The position numbers were made by a program, and so were the translations under genes. Below, one piece after another: positions 14,126 through 15,942 of a stretch of DNA of 15,942 nt; position 1 is the first letter of the stretch; each line of letters opens with the position of its first letter. The notes beneath the pieces were generated by a model. The model had not been told where the DNA came from. It ran no database searches and saw nothing but the letters and a program-made list of their open reading frames with translations. Source of the stretch: Actinomycetota bacterium (lineage in GTDB: Bacteria > Actinomycetota > Actinomycetes > Actinomycetales > Angustibacteraceae); NCBI GenBank assembly GCA_014377795.1, contig JACMOY010000363.1:1-15942 (forward strand), written 5' to 3'.

Positions 14126-15942
14126 ATGACGCGCCGACCCCGCCGGACCGCCGGCGCACTGACTGCCGCCGTCAGCCTGACCGCCGCACTGGTGGCGGGT
14201 GCGGTGCTGCTCGTGCCCGCGGCTGCCGCGCACGCCGACGGGCCGGTCTGCCCACCCTCGGGCGGGGTCGCGGTCCCGGCCGCACCCACCCCCACCAGCG
14301 GCGCGCTGGTCGTGGACGGGCACGGCTGGGGGCACTCGTTGGGCCTGAGCCAGTACGGCGCCCAGGGGGCTGCCCGGCTGGGCTGCTCGGCGGGCACGAT
14401 CCTGTCGACGTACTACCCCGGCACGACTGTCGCGCAGGTACCGCTGCGCTCGTCGGTGGTGCTGCGGCTGCTGGCCGCCGAGGCCGCAGGACGCAGCACG
14501 GTCGAGGCCCAGACCGGGCCACTGACCTGGGTGGCGGTGACCGCGAACAAGACGGTGGTGCAGCCGCTGGGCGAGACCTGGACGGTGCTGCGGCGAGCCG
14601 ACCTCAAGGGTGTCGTGCTGCAGGACACCAAGGGCGTCGAGCGGTTCTGGGTCGCCGACACCGGGGTGCTGCAGCTGCAGGAGCGCGGCGCCGTGGCCCG
14701 GGTGCGCAGCTTCGGTGGGCCCACCGGGGCGACGCTGCGCACCGACCTGCGGATGCGCTGGGACGACACCCGGTTCACGGCCGTTCGCGGCGTCGGCCTG
14801 TCCGCCGACCAGGTGATCCGGGACGACGCGATCGGCACCGGCGTGCAGAAGTACCTGTGGGGGCTGGCCGAGGTGCCGGCCTCGTGGCCCGCCGCGGCGC
14901 TGCAGGCCCAGGCCGTGGCGGCCCGCACCTACCTCGTCGCGGGGTACCCCGACGCGACCGACCCGACGGCGTACCGGATCGGCACGACGACGGCCACCCA
15001 GCACTACGGCGGGTACTCGCACGAGGAGCAGGACCAGACGGCGGGCGGTGCGTGGCGGGCTGCGGTCGACGCCACCGACCGCCAGCTGGTGCTGGCCGCG
15101 GACGGCGCACCCATCAGCGCGTTCTACACCTCCAGCCACGGCGGGGGCAGCGAGGACGTCCGCTACGTGTTCGGCGGCCCGGCGGTGTCCTACCTGGTGC
15201 CGGTGGACGACAGCGCCTGGGACGCGGCGTCCGACAACCCCTACCGCTCGTGGTCGGTGGGCCTGTCGCAGGCCGACGTCGCCCGCCGCTTTGGCTTCGC
15301 CACCGTGATCGACGTGCGCGTCGCAGCCCCCGGCACCGCGGAGCGGATCGGCGGCGTCTCGGTCACCGGGGTCACCGCCGGGATCACCAGCACCCGCACC
15401 CTCACCGGGGCGACAGCGCGCGCGGCCCTCGGCGTCCGGTCGCCGGGCTTCACCCTGCGCTGGCTGCTGCCGGCCACCAGCCAGCCGCTCACCGGTGACG
15501 TGGACGGCGACCGGCGCGGTGACGTCGGCTGGTTCGCCGCGGGCCGGGTCACCTGGCTGACCGCCCGCGGGGTGCGCATCACCTACCCGCTCGGCGGACC
15601 GGGCGACCGGGCCGTGGTGGGGGACTGGGACGGCAACGGCAAGGACTCGGTGGCCGTGGTGCACAACAACACCTGGTGCCTGCGCAACACCCTGACCGGC
15701 GGTGCGTGCGACCGCACCTTCCGGTTCGGCACGACCACCGACGTCCCGGTGGCCGGGCGGTTCGTCGCCGGAAAGGTCGACGGCATCGGCGTCTGGCGGG
15801 CCGGGAGGTGGCTGCTGCGAGCGACGCCGACCGCAGGCCCGGCAACCATCACGGTCGGCTGGGGACGCGTCGGCGACGTACCCGTCCTGGGCGACTGGGA
15901 CGGCGACGGCCTCGACACCCCCGGCGTGGTGCGCGGCACGAC
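14126..15942 (+). CDS. Secreted SpoIID/LytB-domain protein with FG-GAP-like repeats (3' end outside the window)
   Basis: The frame is open from ATG 14126 to the window edge, giving 605 codons without a stop, so the gene is partial. A signal peptide is clear: MTRRPRRTAG, a hydrophobic core to about residue 32, and likely cleavage after AHA (~38). The SpoIID region has GHGWGHSLGLSQYGAQGAAR (65-84), then the hallmark WPAAALQAQAVAARTY (~254-269) and the downstream AFYTSSHGGGSEDV and VSYLVPVDD. SpoIID proteins of spore formers are lytic transglycosylases acting on denuded glycan, and LytB relatives modify amidase activity; the actinobacterial members are mostly uncharacterised. From ~456 onward there are repeats with calcium-loop-like motifs: GDVDGDRRGD, GDWDGNGKD and GDWDGDGLD, as in FG-GAP/VCBS propellers. 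It follows the glycosyltransferase gene by 58 bp in the same direction but has its own ribosome site. Confidence 0.9.
   Translation, partial: MTRRPRRTAGALTAAVSLTAALVAGAVLLVPAAAAHADGPVCPPSGGVAVPAAPTPTSGALVVDGHGWGHSLGLSQYGAQGAARLGCSAGTILSTYYPGTTVAQVPLRSSVVLRLLAAEAAGRSTVEAQTGPLTWVAVTANKTVVQPLGETWTVLRRADLKGVVLQDTKGVERFWVADTGVLQLQERGAVARVRSFGGPTGATLRTDLRMRWDDTRFTAVRGVGLSADQVIRDDAIGTGVQKYLWGLAEVPASWPAAALQAQAVAARTYLVAGYPDATDPTAYRIGTTTATQHYGGYSHEEQDQTAGGAWRAAVDATDRQLVLAADGAPISAFYTSSHGGGSEDVRYVFGGPAVSYLVPVDDSAWDAASDNPYRSWSVGLSQADVARRFGFATVIDVRVAAPGTAERIGGVSVTGVTAGITSTRTLTGATARAALGVRSPGFTLRWLLPATSQPLTGDVDGDRRGDVGWFAAGRVTWLTARGVRITYPLGGPGDRAVVGDWDGNGKDSVAVVHNNTWCLRNTLTGGACDRTFRFGTTTDVPVAGRFVAGKVDGIGVWRAGRWLLRATPTAGPATITVGWGRVGDVPVLGDWDGDGLDTPGVVRGT

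Noticed and set aside
14081..15664. A 527-aa open frame on the minus strand
   Set aside because: It is antisense to the SpoIID-like gene, whose signal peptide and motifs read on the plus strand. The minus frame shows only His/Arg/Gly-rich composition.

Overview
The window is very GC-rich and tightly packed. Many starts are GTG, neighbouring genes commonly overlap by 4 nt (GTGA/ATGA), and third codon positions are almost always G or C. With an LCP protein and a SpoIID/LytB-type secreted protein present, this points to a high-GC Gram-positive bacterium (Actinomycetota). The sequence alone does not fix the genus. I see no rRNA, tRNA, CRISPR array, insertion sequence or phage gene.

Layout. (1) About 144-8306, plus strand: a six-gene head-to-tail cluster. 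It encodes a membrane-anchored LytR-CpsA-Psr (LCP) protein, an ExoA-like GT2 glycosyltransferase, a MurG/GT28-like glycosyltransferase, a 193-aa protein of unknown function, an RgpF-like (rhamnan synthesis F) protein and a 1043-aa multidomain glycosyltransferase. (2) About 8311-12276, minus strand: a TagG/Wzm-like ABC permease, its TagH/Wzt-like ATPase and a GT4 glycosyltransferase are packed as an operon. After a 110-bp gap comes a secreted protein with two peptidoglycan-binding repeats. (3) 12343-14067, plus strand, divergent from the permease: a 574-aa glycosyltransferase clearly paralogous to the first two-thirds of the 1043-aa protein. (4) 14126 to the window end, plus strand: a secreted SpoIID/LytB-domain protein with C-terminal FG-GAP-like repeats, cut off by the window edge.

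How the genes work together (inference). The window reads as an assembly locus for a surface or wall glycopolymer. GT2, GT28, GT4, RgpF-like and CgeB-like enzymes would build a polymer, probably rhamnose-containing or teichoic-acid-like, on a lipid carrier in the cytoplasm. The two-component ABC exporter would flip it outward, and the LCP protein could transfer it to peptidoglycan. The secreted peptidoglycan-binding and SpoIID proteins would act in the wall.

The least explained parts are the paralogous modular glycosyltransferases, which share a repeated N-terminal 'PHPLF' module and a degenerate second GT2-like half; the orphan 193-aa protein; and the C-terminal domain of the peptidoglycan-binding protein.
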